Shown: piece after piece, positions 1-6,702 of the stretch | How positions within the stretch are numbered: the first letter of the stretch is position 1 | Layout: each line of letters opens with the position of its first letter | Assembly: GCA_021807585.1 (NCBI GenBank) | Contig: JAKBCQ010000077.1 | Coordinates: 1 to 8,053, forward strand | DNA from: Planctomycetota bacterium | Lineage (GTDB): Bacteria > Planctomycetota > Planctomycetia > Isosphaerales > Isosphaeraceae | Direction of reading: 5' to 3' | DNA: 8,053 nucleotides | Program-made: the position numbers and the translations under genes | Notes under the pieces: model-generated | Database searches by the model: none | What the model was told of the DNA's origin: nothing | Seen by the model: the letters and a program-made list of their open reading frames with translations, nothing else

Positions 1-316
1 TTCAACGATGATGATCGCGAGCGTCGCCAACGATACAAACGAACAATCGATCGAATCGCACGAGCGTTCAGCCCGAGTCGTCGGAATTCCGTCACATCGA
101 TTTGGAATAACATAGATATGATATTGCTTTTTTTTATTGATTTTATTGGTTTGCGAGATCCCCCGATGCGAGCGTTCGTCGTCGAGCGGGTCGTGAATGA
201 GTTAGACGTGCGAGCGACCGATTGGCGTCGGGAGGAAAATCACGTATGATTGAAGCGAGCTAGTGCAATCGACCCCGCCCTCAATCCCACCCGCCGACAC
301 GACGAGAGCGCCGAAC
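1..316. other. Intergenic region upstream of the cytochrome-WD40 gene
   Basis: No convincing gene is seen here. Several frames stay open at the left edge: one plus frame to the TGA at 247-249, another from ATG 8 to the TAG at 113, and a minus frame from 113 to the edge. None has a recognisable protein pattern. The plus frame ending at 115 has GC-rich third positions over its first codons, so it could be the tail of an upstream gene, but I cannot show that. Bases 105-155 are AT-rich with an 8-T run at 127-134 that is not preceded by a good hairpin. The 3' part carries a candidate promoter (222-250) and a five-codon mini-ORF (246-263), described separately. Confidence 0.6.
222..250 (+). promoter_or_regulatory. 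Candidate sigma-70-like promoter of the cytochrome-WD40 gene
   Basis: TTGGCG (222-227) and TATGAT (245-250) are separated by exactly 17 bases. The -10 element matches 5 of 6 consensus positions and the -35 element keeps the TTG core. Transcription would start near 257, giving a leader of about 60 nt before the ATG at 317. That fits the ATG start rather than the GTG at 263. It is a match by eye only, and planctomycete promoters are poorly defined. Confidence 0.35.
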
Positions 317-2611
317 ATGATGGTAAAAGTCCTCCCCGCCGCCGTGTTTCTCTCGTTTCTTTCGACGCTTTCGGCTGCCGCTCCCGCGCCGATCGCGGTG
401 AAAACTCCCGATCGCAAAACTCCCGTCAGCTACGCCAAGGAGATTGTCGATATCCTCGACGCCAAATGTGCAGGATGTCACGGCGCGGCGCTCGCGGAAA
501 ATCGGCTCAATATGGAATCGGTCGCGGGCATTCTTAAAGGGGGCAAAAAAGGGGCGGCGATCGTTCCCGGGAAGTCTGACCAGAGTCTGATGTTTCAGAT
601 GGCGGCGCATCGTGTCGAGCCCGCGATGCCTCCCGTTGAGAAGAAGCAGTTTCCGCCGTTAACGCCCGAAGAGCTGGGATTGCTTAAGGTTTGGATCGAC
701 GCGGGGGCGAAGGACGATTCGGCCGAGGTCGAGGCGAACGAGACGCCGATTGAATTGGGAGCGATACCTCCCGGAGTTCAGCCCGTCGAGGCGATCGATC
801 TCACCTATGACGGCCGTCGTGTCGCCTTCGGGCGAGCGAACGTCGTTGAGGTCGCCGACGTCGATTCGGGCCTCGAGATCATCACGCTCGGCGGGCATCG
901 CGATCTTGTCCAGTCGATCCGCTTCAGCCCCGACGGCAAAACATTGGCCGCGGGAGGGTATCGCGAGGTGATCCTTTGGAGGGCGCCGACGGGGGGCGAG
1001 ATGAAAAGCCTCGAAGGGCACGGCGATCAGGTGAAGGCGATCGCGGCGTCTCACGATGGGAAAACGCTCATATCGGGATCTCTTGACGGATCGATCCGGA
1101 TTTGGGACGCGAGCGCGGGGAAGGAGACTCGGAAGATCGATCATCCCGGAGGACAGGTGCTTGCGGTCGCGCTATCGCGCGACGGGAAATCGATCGCGTC
1201 GGCGGCGCGGGACGGTTCGATCGCGATCTGGAACGCCGCCGACGGCGCACGGGTTCGCTTATTCAAGGGGCATACGTCAGCGGTGAACGCGATCGTGTTC
1301 TCCCCCGACGGCAAGCGGGTCGCCTCGGCGTCGGACGACGGTACGTGCCGGATTCAGCCGATCGATCAAGACCCGCAAAAATCGCTCGATCCGTTTATCC
1401 TTTCGGGGCATCAAGGCGCGGTCCGCGGAATCGCGGAGTCTCCCGACGGTCGTTTGTTGATATCTGCAGGTGAAGACAAAACGATTCGTTTCTGGAACGC
1501 GATCGACGGCAAGTCGACGGGGGTGATCGAAGCGCACGCTGCGTCGGTTACGGCGGTCGCGTTCGCCCCCGACGGGGAGTCGTTCGCGACGGCTTCGGCG
1601 GACAAAACGGTTCGGCTATATCGGACGGCGGATCGCTCGCCGCTTCGAGCGTTCGCGGGTCGAAACGCTCCGCTCACGAGCGTCTCCTTCAGTTCCACGG
1701 GGCGCGAGATCGCGGTTTCGGCCGCGGACGGCGGCGTGAAAGTGTGGAGCGTCGCCGACGGTCGCGGGGTGATCGCGTTCGGGCATATGAACCCGAAAGC
1801 GAACGGACCGACCCCTCCGATCAACGCGTCGGTATATCTTGGCGAGCGAACGTTCGCGACCGCGTCGGCCGATAAGACGATCAAAACATGGAATTATGAA
1901 GGAACATGGAGTGAGATCGGCAGGCTCGGCCCGCACGTTTTTCGCGTCTCGGCGATCGATTTCAATCGCGACGGGTCGTTGATCGCGACGGGAGGGGGCG
2001 AACCCTCGCGGACGGGGGAGATCAAGATCTGGAATTTACCGAAGCGAACGCTCGTCCGCTCGCTCGATTCGATTCATTCGGACACGATCTACGGACTCCG
2101 TTTCAGCCCCGACGGCAAGCTCCTCGCCTCGGCGGCGGCCGATAAATTCCTCAAGGTGACGAACGTCGCCGACGGGAAGACGATGAAAACCTTCGAGGGG
2201 CATACCGGGCATGTCCTAGGAGTCGATTGGGATCCCGACGGTAAACGGATTGTCAGTTGCGGCGCAGATAACGTGATCAAGTTCTGGAATTATGAAACGG
2301 GCGATCAGATTCGCACGTTCCAACCCGCGGGCAAGCAGATCACATCGGTGAGGCGGATCGCGGGAGGACCGTTGACGATGGGATCATCGGGCGATAAGAC
2401 GCTTCGGGTTTGGAACGCCGACAACGGCGGGGTTCAAGAGAATTATCACGGCGCGAACGATTTTCTTTTCGCCGCGGCGATCTCGGCCGACGGATCTCGG
2501 TTCGCGGCGGGATCGGCGGACGGAATCGCGCTCGTCTGGCGTCGCGGCCAGGATCAGCCGTTCCGCAAGTTCGAGCCCGCGCCCCCCGCTCCCGCAACCG
2601 TCAAGAAATAA
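317..2611 (+). CDS. Secreted cytochrome c (planctomycete type) fused to a WD40 repeat array
   Basis: Predicted exported protein of 764 residues. A signal peptide covers about residues 1-22: Lys4, a hydrophobic stretch, then an Ala-rich cleavage region. A class I cytochrome c domain follows at about 37-131. It has one heme-binding CAGCH motif (Cys51, Cys54, His55), an AMPP motif at 103-106 whose Met104 is a candidate distal heme ligand, and a closing helix with WIDAGA (126-131). This matches the planctomycete cytochrome C (PSCyt1) pattern. From about 160 to 750 I count 14 WD40-like units by eye, enough for two seven-bladed propellers. Many contain SPDGK turns, GH ends and IW/VW strands. The role is probably periplasmic electron transfer or scaffolding; the partner is unknown. 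In planctomycetes such proteins often lie beside DUF1549/DUF1553 genes, but none is visible here. I chose ATG 317 over the in-frame GTG at 263 because it puts the signal peptide at the N-terminus. The gene converges on the AhpD-like gene with 45 bases between stops, and no clear terminator is seen. Confidence 0.93.
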   Translation: MMVKVLPAAVFLSFLSTLSAAAPAPIAVKTPDRKTPVSYAKEIVDILDAKCAGCHGAALAENRLNMESVAGILKGGKKGAAIVPGKSDQSLMFQMAAHRVEPAMPPVEKKQFPPLTPEELGLLKVWIDAGAKDDSAEVEANETPIELGAIPPGVQPVEAIDLTYDGRRVAFGRANVVEVADVDSGLEIITLGGHRDLVQSIRFSPDGKTLAAGGYREVILWRAPTGGEMKSLEGHGDQVKAIAASHDGKTLISGSLDGSIRIWDASAGKETRKIDHPGGQVLAVALSRDGKSIASAARDGSIAIWNAADGARVRLFKGHTSAVNAIVFSPDGKRVASASDDGTCRIQPIDQDPQKSLDPFILSGHQGAVRGIAESPDGRLLISAGEDKTIRFWNAIDGKSTGVIEAHAASVTAVAFAPDGESFATASADKTVRLYRTADRSPLRAFAGRNAPLTSVSFSSTGREIAVSAADGGVKVWSVADGRGVIAFGHMNPKANGPTPPINASVYLGERTFATASADKTIKTWNYEGTWSEIGRLGPHVFRVSAIDFNRDGSLIATGGGEPSRTGEIKIWNLPKRTLVRSLDSIHSDTIYGLRFSPDGKLLASAAADKFLKVTNVADGKTMKTFEGHTGHVLGVDWDPDGKRIVSCGADNVIKFWNYETGDQIRTFQPAGKQITSVRRIAGGPLTMGSSGDKTLRVWNADNGGVQENYHGANDFLFAAAISADGSRFAAGSADGIALVWRRGQDQPFRKFEPAPPAPATVKK

Positions 2612-2656
2612 CAATATCATCTACATATATGCTTAACATTACGCGACGGGCGAACC

Positions 2657-3070
2657 TTAACGATCGGCAAAGACGTCGGGTTCGATCTGATACCCCTCGG
2701 CGATCGCGTTAGTCGCATTGAAGAGCCCGACGATCGCCATCAATTCGCCGAGCGCCTCGACGTCGAGCCCGAGCTTGCGCACCGCCGCGGTGTGCGAGTT
2801 GACGCAATACGGGCAACCGTTCGTCGCCGAGGTCGCGAGCGCGATGATTTCACGCGTCAGCGGATCGAGCCGCCCCTTTTTGCCGAGAGCCTCGGGATGC
2901 ATAATCGCCTTCAGACGCGTCCACATCAGTTCCAGTTGATTGGGGTTCGTCGCCAGGACGCGCCAGAAAAGCGGAACGAAGTCGAGTTTCTTGGTCGCTT
3001 TGATGTCGGCGAAAACCGAAGCGACGATTCCGGTCGCCTCGCTCTCCTCGATCGGTCGCACCGTCGGCAT
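2657..3070 (-). CDS. AhpD-like carboxymuconolactone decarboxylase family protein
   Basis: Protein of 137 residues from ATG 3070 (141 from ATG 3082) of the CMD/AhpD fold, an all-helical family of peroxidase-like and decarboxylase proteins. In the 141-residue numbering, Glu78, Cys90, Cys93 and His97 keep the 12-3-4 spacing of the catalytic Glu118, Cys130, Cys133 and His137 of mycobacterial AhpD. The core reads EIIALATSATNGCPYC followed by VNSHT. A CXXC thiol pair with a nearby His and Glu suggests reduction of peroxides or a related redox role in the cytoplasm; the substrate cannot be read from sequence. I prefer ATG 3070 because GGAG sits six bases before it, while the purine stretch before ATG 3082 abuts the start. 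It lies 53 bases downstream of the lipoprotein gene on the same strand and may be co-transcribed. A thiol reductase partner or regulator was not found nearby. Confidence 0.88.
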   Translation of the reverse strand: MPTVRPIEESEATGIVASVFADIKATKKLDFVPLFWRVLATNPNQLELMWTRLKAIMHPEALGKKGRLDPLTREIIALATSATNGCPYCVNSHTAAVRKLGLDVEALGELMAIVGLFNATNAIAEGYQIEPDVFADR

Positions 3071-3123
3071 TGATCGCTCCATTCTTCTATCATGAAATAA
3101 GCAATTAGATTAATACAGATATT

Positions 3124-3945
3124 TTAGCGATTCCCGGCTCGATTCGGATCGTCCTCAACACGTACACGTACTTCAATTCGATTAAGTGATTCGCGAGCGG
3201 CGTCGTCGATCGGCTCGGGAACGTCGAAAGCCGCGACTCCGAAGCGAGTGGGATCGACGCCTGAAAGCGCGACGAGTCGATCGCGGACGGCCGCGGCGCG
3301 ATTGGGAGCGAGCGGGGGATCGAACCGATCCGAGCCGATCGGCAAGCTTGTCCGGATGACCGCGGACGACGTTCCGCGACCGACGACCAAAATATCGAGC
3401 GGAGCACGCGCGGTCGAAGTCTCCGCCAGCGCCTCGGCGATCGGCGTCAAGAGTTCGTCGGCGTTCGGCTTGAGCCTCGTCGTCCCGGTTTCAAAAAGTG
3501 CTTTCATCGGAATGGATAGAGAACCGAAAGCGCGGTCGAAAGCGATTTCGGGCCGTGCTAGCGCAGGCGTTTGGAATCGATCGAGCATTGCGGCGGGCGT
3601 TCCGGAGCCTGTCGCGGTTTGAACGATTTTTCGTTTGAGGTCGTCGTAAGCTTTGGCCAGGCGTTCACGATCTTCCTGGTAGGCGATGATGCTTCGTTCG
3701 AGCCGCTGGTTGACGTCGACCGCGGCCCGCAGCTTGTGCGCGTCGTCGACCGAACGCTCGACGAGATCGTCGTTGCGCGCTCTCAGATTAAAGACAATGT
3801 CTTTAAGACGGTTGTTTTCTTCTTGAAGCGTTTGGGAAACGCGGAGCGATTCGTCGCGGCGGGCGCGGGGGGTCGTCGAACAGCCGGATAAGGTCAAACC
3901 GAGGGCGAGAGAACTCGCGAAGATCGGCCGGATTCGCGTCCGCAT
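3124..3945 (-). CDS. OmpA-like lipoprotein with coiled coil
   Basis: Predicted envelope lipoprotein of 273 residues. The N-terminus is basic (Arg2, Arg4, Arg6), followed by a hydrophobic stretch and a lipobox LSGC with Cys22 as the lipidation site. Ser at +2 would favour outer membrane sorting. Residues about 32-110 are charged, heptad-like helix (for example EENNRL, then repeated Leu and Arg/Glu), likely a coiled coil. Residues about 148-262 resemble the OmpA C-terminal peptidoglycan-binding domain: FETGTTRLKPNA, a central VVG strand, NRAAAV and a closing NRIEV. The role is probably linking or spanning the envelope, comparable to Pal/OmpA-type proteins. The usual GHTD segment appears as GRGT, so the diaminopimelate-binding Asp seems absent while the RA arginine is kept. 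I chose ATG 3945 because AGGGAG lies nine bases upstream; the in-frame ATG at 3972 has no such site. The AhpD-like gene follows after 53 bases. Confidence 0.85.
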   Translation of the reverse strand: MRTRIRPIFASSLALGLTLSGCSTTPRARRDESLRVSQTLQEENNRLKDIVFNLRARNDDLVERSVDDAHKLRAAVDVNQRLERSIIAYQEDRERLAKAYDDLKRKIVQTATGSGTPAAMLDRFQTPALARPEIAFDRAFGSLSIPMKALFETGTTRLKPNADELLTPIAEALAETSTARAPLDILVVGRGTSSAVIRTSLPIGSDRFDPPLAPNRAAAVRDRLVALSGVDPTRFGVAAFDVPEPIDDAARESLNRIEVRVRVEDDPNRAGNR

Positions 3946-3980
3946 CGATTCCGACTCCCTTCGAAATCTCATAAATAACG

Positions 3981-3995
3981 AATCGTCATACGATT
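3981..3995. promoter_or_regulatory. Inverted repeat before the lipoprotein gene
   Basis: AATCGT (3981-3986) and ACGATT (3990-3995) form a perfect six-base inverted repeat around CAT. It lies 35 bases upstream of the ATG at 3945, and on the minus strand it encloses TATGAC, a possible -10 element. It could be an operator or chance. One or two such repeats are expected in 8 kb of random DNA, so position is the only support. Confidence 0.25.
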
Positions 3996-4011
3996 AGATT
4001 GAGCATAATAA

Positions 4012-4035
4012 GGGAGCGAAATCCGTTTCGCTCCC
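4012..4035 (-). terminator. Intrinsic terminator of the HTH/SDSDV gene
   Basis: GGGAGCGAAA (4012-4021) and TTTCGCTCCC (4026-4035) form a perfect ten-base-pair stem with a TCCG loop. In the minus-strand reading the stem is followed at once by TTATTATGC, a T-rich tail. It lies 38 bases after the stop of the HTH/SDSDV gene (4074) and before the lipoprotein gene, so the two genes are likely separate transcription units. On the plus strand the following bases are not T-rich. Confidence 0.8.
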
Positions 4036-4073
4036 CGAGGAATCGACCGACACGGCGTGAAGAGGGAAGCGAA

Positions 4074-5876
4074 TCACCCTCCGATGAGCGACGCGAGCGA
4101 TTTGACGATGCCCGAAGTCGCCGGAGGCGCGGCCTCGCCGTCGGCGGAGGGACGGGGATAAAGGTTGCGTACGAGATCAAACGAAACAAATGCGAGGAAG
4201 AGCATCAGGACGGTCGCCGCGGAGAGAAACCCGACCCAGAGGCCGCTCCACTCGGCGCCCGCGGAAGGCGCCGAGATCATCGGCGCTTGAACCTGCGAAG
4301 GGACCGCGGCCGAGGCGATGCCCGAGCCGGCGCCTTCTTCCTCCCACGAACTCGCCATCTCGCTCGACGTGGGGCCTTCGTCCGAGCTGAATTCGTCGTC
4401 ACCCGAGACGACCGAAGGCGCCATCGCGGTGGCGGCGTTCTGATCGACGTCTTCTTCATCGAGCGCGAAGACCTCGGACGCCGAGTCGCTGTCGTCGACG
4501 TCGAAATCGCTCGACGCGTCGATCTGCATCGTCCGATCGTCGCGATCGCTGCTGCCGCCGATCGCCTCGACCTCGAAATCGGTGTCTTCAAAGATGTCTT
4601 TATCGCGCGTGACCTGATCGCTGCGAATCGTACCGGGCGCCATCGTCGCTCCGGGCGCCCGCATTCCTGGGGCCATCGTCGCTCCGGGAGACATCATCCC
4701 CGGGGCGATCGTCGCTCCAGGAGACATCATGCCGGGTGCGATTGTCGCTCCGGGAGAAGGCATGCCGGGAGCGATTGTCGCTCCAGGAGATGGCATGCCT
4801 GGGGCGATCGTCGCGCCCGGGTTCACCCCTTGCTTGGGCTTGGCCGCGGGTCCTTTCGGCGCGGGACCTTTCGGCGCTGGGCCTTTCGCCGCGGGTTTCG
4901 ACTTCGATTGAGGATAATCGTCCTCGGAATCGAGCGGCGCGAGCTCGATCGAATCGACGTCGGCCATCCCCAATCCACCAACCTGCTGCAGATTGATACC
5001 CGAATCGCTCGGCCGGCCCAGATTGATCCCCGAAGCCGAAGGTTCGGCCGCGGTGACGTCGGAATCGCTCGGCGACGGCTTGGAGGCGATCGAATCGAAT
5101 TCGTCGCTGCTCGCGTCGAGAGCGGTCAGTTCAAAGTCGCTCCCCGAATCAGGTTTGAGCGCATCCAAAAACTTATCCGAAGGCGAAAGCTCAAAATCGC
5201 TGCTTCCTTGCTTGGCGGCAGCGATTTCAGCCGAAGAGCCGAACTGCGCGGCCTTCGGGTCGGTTTTCAGACCGCTCGGAGCGGGGGGAATGACGTCGTC
5301 GGATACGAGCGTGACGTCCGAATCGCTCAGACGCTTGCCGATCCCACCCCCCTTGAGCTTAACATCCGAATCGCTGACGCCGACGACGCGAACGTCGGAA
5401 TCGCTCGCGCCCCGCCCCAGCCCCGTCGGCGGAACGATCCGCACGTCCGAATCCGCCGGTCGCTTGCTCGATCGCTCCATTCCGATGATCGTCGAACTCG
5501 AACCCGTCATCGGATTGGGCGGAACTTTGATGTCGTCGAGCAACAAATCCTGTTCACCTGTCCCCGTCGCCATCTCGACCGACGGAGGGCTCGATTCCAA
5601 CTTCGAAACGCCCAACTGAAATTCGGAAACATCCATGTCTTCATTGCTTCCGATATCGGACGGAGGCGCGAAAAGATCGGGATCGGACAACGAAATATCG
5701 GGATCGCTCCCCATCCCCTGACGACGCGCCAATTCGTCGACGTCGGCGACCCGGAACCGCCACGAACCGCTGTCCATGAAGGCCCGGATCTCACGCTGCT
5801 GGGCTTTGAGCTTTAAACTCTCGGGGCTCATCCCCAGCACACGAGCGGCTTCCTCTAAAGTATAAAACTGAGGCAT
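4074..5876 (-). CDS. Helix-turn-helix protein with SDSDV repeats and C-terminal membrane anchor
   Basis: Protein of 600 residues with three parts. Residues 3-54 look like an excisionase/MerR-type helix-turn-helix (HTH_17-like): YTLEEAARVLGMSPESL, a short wing around SGSWRF, then VADVDELARRQG. Residues about 55-540 are acidic, low complexity and probably disordered. They carry five DSDV motifs (near 142, 158, 168, 184, 270), two SGIN motifs (282, 292), three SDF motifs (226, 246, 456), a KGPAP repeat (331-345) and six 11-residue PGAT repeats (353-418). Residues about 546-568 form one hydrophobic transmembrane helix, followed by a 31-residue tail. There is no N-terminal signal sequence, so a tail-anchored protein with the HTH in the cytoplasm is most likely. 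It may be a membrane-tethered regulator or a scaffold that uses the HTH fold for protein contacts; the function is not known to me. I chose ATG 5876 because GGAG sits nine bases upstream. The TTG at 5891 would add five residues and overlap that site. A terminator follows at 4012-4035. Confidence 0.85.
   Translation of the reverse strand: MPQFYTLEEAARVLGMSPESLKLKAQQREIRAFMDSGSWRFRVADVDELARRQGMGSDPDISLSDPDLFAPPSDIGSNEDMDVSEFQLGVSKLESSPPSVEMATGTGEQDLLLDDIKVPPNPMTGSSSTIIGMERSSKRPADSDVRIVPPTGLGRGASDSDVRVVGVSDSDVKLKGGGIGKRLSDSDVTLVSDDVIPPAPSGLKTDPKAAQFGSSAEIAAAKQGSSDFELSPSDKFLDALKPDSGSDFELTALDASSDEFDSIASKPSPSDSDVTAAEPSASGINLGRPSDSGINLQQVGGLGMADVDSIELAPLDSEDDYPQSKSKPAAKGPAPKGPAPKGPAAKPKQGVNPGATIAPGMPSPGATIAPGMPSPGATIAPGMMSPGATIAPGMMSPGATMAPGMRAPGATMAPGTIRSDQVTRDKDIFEDTDFEVEAIGGSSDRDDRTMQIDASSDFDVDDSDSASEVFALDEEDVDQNAATAMAPSVVSGDDEFSSDEGPTSSEMASSWEEEGAGSGIASAAVPSQVQAPMISAPSAGAEWSGLWVGFLSAATVLMLFLAFVSFDLVRNLYPRPSADGEAAPPATSGIVKSLASLIGG
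4173..4241 (-). other. Transmembrane helix coding segment of the HTH/SDSDV protein
   Basis: Residues about 546-568 are an uninterrupted hydrophobic run (LWVGFLSAATVLMLFLAFVSF) with no charged residue, the only such segment in the protein. The N-side flank of about 30 residues holds acids and no Lys or Arg. The C-side flank has Arg570 and Arg575. Confidence 0.75.
4623..4820 (-). repeat. Six tandem 33-bp repeats encoding PGAT[IM]APG units
   Basis: Six consecutive in-frame 33-base units run from 4820 down to 4623. Each encodes 11 residues of the form PGATxAPGxxx. Residue 5 of the unit is Ile in the first four and Met in the last two. The final unit degenerates to PGATMAPG followed by TIR. GGAGCGAC-type cores recur almost unchanged, with synonymous differences elsewhere, so the array is old enough to have drifted but is held in frame. 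It lies inside the disordered part of the HTH/SDSDV protein. Confidence 0.9.
4842..4886 (-). repeat. Three 15-bp repeats encoding KGPAP units
   Basis: Residues 331-345 of the HTH/SDSDV protein read KGPAP, KGPAP, KGPAA, encoded by near-identical 15-base units. The segment is basic and Pro/Ala-rich, unlike the acidic sequence before it, and lies seven residues before the PGAT array. It is probably a flexible linker. Confidence 0.8.
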
Positions 5877-5934
5877 GGATGTGTGCTCCAAGGCGTTCCA
5901 TGGAAACGATACCGTTCGTCTCGTTCGACACCCG

Positions 5935-5943
5935 ATTGTAACA
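5935..5943 (-). promoter_or_regulatory. Candidate extended -10 element of the HTH/SDSDV gene
   Basis: On the minus strand this reads TGTTACAAT, a TG-N-TACAAT extended -10 pattern ending 58 bases before the ATG at 5876. No good -35 element is seen at 16-18 bases. The same nine bases occur before the 5999-6376 gene, and TGGTACAAT occurs before the 6904 gene, which strengthens each call. Confidence 0.4.
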
Positions 5944-5998
5944 TTCTATCACGTCGAGCGGAGATATGACGGGCGACTTCAGCGCCGATTTCGACCGC

Positions 5999-6376
5999 TC
6001 AACGACCCGACATCGATTCCAACGTTTTCTGAATGTCCGATACCCGCGGCTCGTCGTTATTAAACTCGGTCAATCCCAGATCCGCCTGATAGCGGCGAAT
6101 CGCAACCAGCCGCATCGATTTCGCCGAGAAATCATAAACAGCGATCACCTGCTTCTTCGTATCCACGATAAACATCCGCTGATTCATCCCCGACGCGACC
6201 GTCGTGACGATCACCCCCGAGGCCGAAGACGTATCAAACTCCTTCGAAGGTACCCCCGGTCGCCCCCCGACACCCTGCGCTTCCAATACCCGCCCCGTCC
6301 CCAACGCAGCCCAGACGACGATCCCCAAAATCACTCCAGGAACGCCGTAACGCAAAATCGCCGTCCGTCGTGTCAT
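5999..6376 (-). CDS. Conserved-looking small protein with one N-terminal membrane segment
   Basis: Protein of 125 residues that I do not recognise by name. Residues 2-9 are basic (RRTAILR). Residues about 10-27 are hydrophobic (YGVPGVILGIVVWAAL) and act as a signal peptide or membrane anchor. A Gly-rich linker follows, then a compact domain of about 50-123. The domain begins with Ser/Val-rich strands, then MFIVDTKKQVIAVYDF, then MRLVAIRRYQADLGLTEFN. The alternating hydrophobic pattern suggests several beta strands. It recalls small planctomycete proteins that carry a VDxxxKxxxVY strand pair; that is memory of a pattern and not a family assignment. I chose ATG 6376 because GGAGG lies ten bases upstream. 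The open frame extends to an ATG at 6598, but that extension has no protein-like pattern. It precedes the HTH/SDSDV gene by 122 bases, with a putative promoter between, so it is likely transcribed separately. Confidence 0.72.
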   Translation of the reverse strand: MTRRTAILRYGVPGVILGIVVWAALGTGRVLEAQGVGGRPGVPSKEFDTSSASGVIVTTVASGMNQRMFIVDTKKQVIAVYDFSAKSMRLVAIRRYQADLGLTEFNNDEPRVSDIQKTLESMSGR

Positions 6377-6557
6377 CTTCCCATATCCTCCATGACTCGG
6401 GAGATCGCAACGAGAATTCGCGTTCCGCGCACGAAACCGATTTTTCCACGCCGAACAACCGCCGATCGACGTGAGATTAAAACCCCCTCGCGCACTCCAA
6501 AAACGAATCGCGAAGCCCAAGCGAATGAAATGAAGATCCTCTTCAAAGGCTACTGGT

Positions 6558-6585
6558 ATTGTAACAGATGAACCGATCGACGCAA
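6558..6585 (-). promoter_or_regulatory. Candidate promoter of the small membrane protein gene
   Basis: On the minus strand TGTTACAAT (6566-6558) gives an extended -10 element, and TTGCGT (6585-6580) lies 16 bases upstream of its TACAAT. Transcription would start near 6550, leaving a leader of about 175 nt before ATG 6376. The nonamer is identical to the one before the HTH/SDSDV gene. Confidence 0.4.
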
Positions 6586-6702
6586 GCCCGTTCGACAAGC
6601 AAAGTCGCCGCCGAAACGCTCATTTCGACGCCGACTCGTGGTTAAAGACGTCTTGTTTCCGCGCGTATGTCACATCCGGCTATCGGCTCGACGCGTTTAA
6701 TC

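Noticed and set aside
1..249. A plus-strand frame open from the left edge to 249
   Set aside because: It crosses an AT-rich tract and reads as Arg-rich then Phe/Ile-rich, with no recognisable pattern. Two other frames are also open at the edge.
263..316. GTG 263 as the start of the cytochrome-WD40 gene
   Set aside because: It would add 18 Pro/Thr-rich residues ahead of a normal signal peptide. ATG 317 gives a standard export signal.
4623..4820. The regular 33-bp repeats as a CRISPR array
   Set aside because: Units are contiguous with no spacers and keep an open reading frame within a larger gene.
4993..5619. A 208-codon plus-strand frame with repeated TSESL motifs
   Set aside because: The repeats are the antisense reading of the SDS codons of the minus-strand gene. 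There is no ribosome binding site or independent pattern.
3999..5816. A 605-codon open frame on the plus strand opposite the HTH/SDSDV gene
   Set aside because: It is Arg-rich and without domains or signals. It is a by-product of the composition and repeats of the real minus-strand gene, whose HTH, motifs and transmembrane helix are coherent.
6377..6598. An N-terminal extension of the small membrane protein to ATG 6598
   Set aside because: It would bury the membrane segment behind 74 residues of irregular sequence, and it runs through the putative promoter. ATG 6376 has GGAGG upstream.
6645..6654. Ten-base palindrome AAGACGTCTT as an operator
   Set aside because: About eight perfect ten-base palindromes are expected by chance in a window this size, so it is not evidence on its own.
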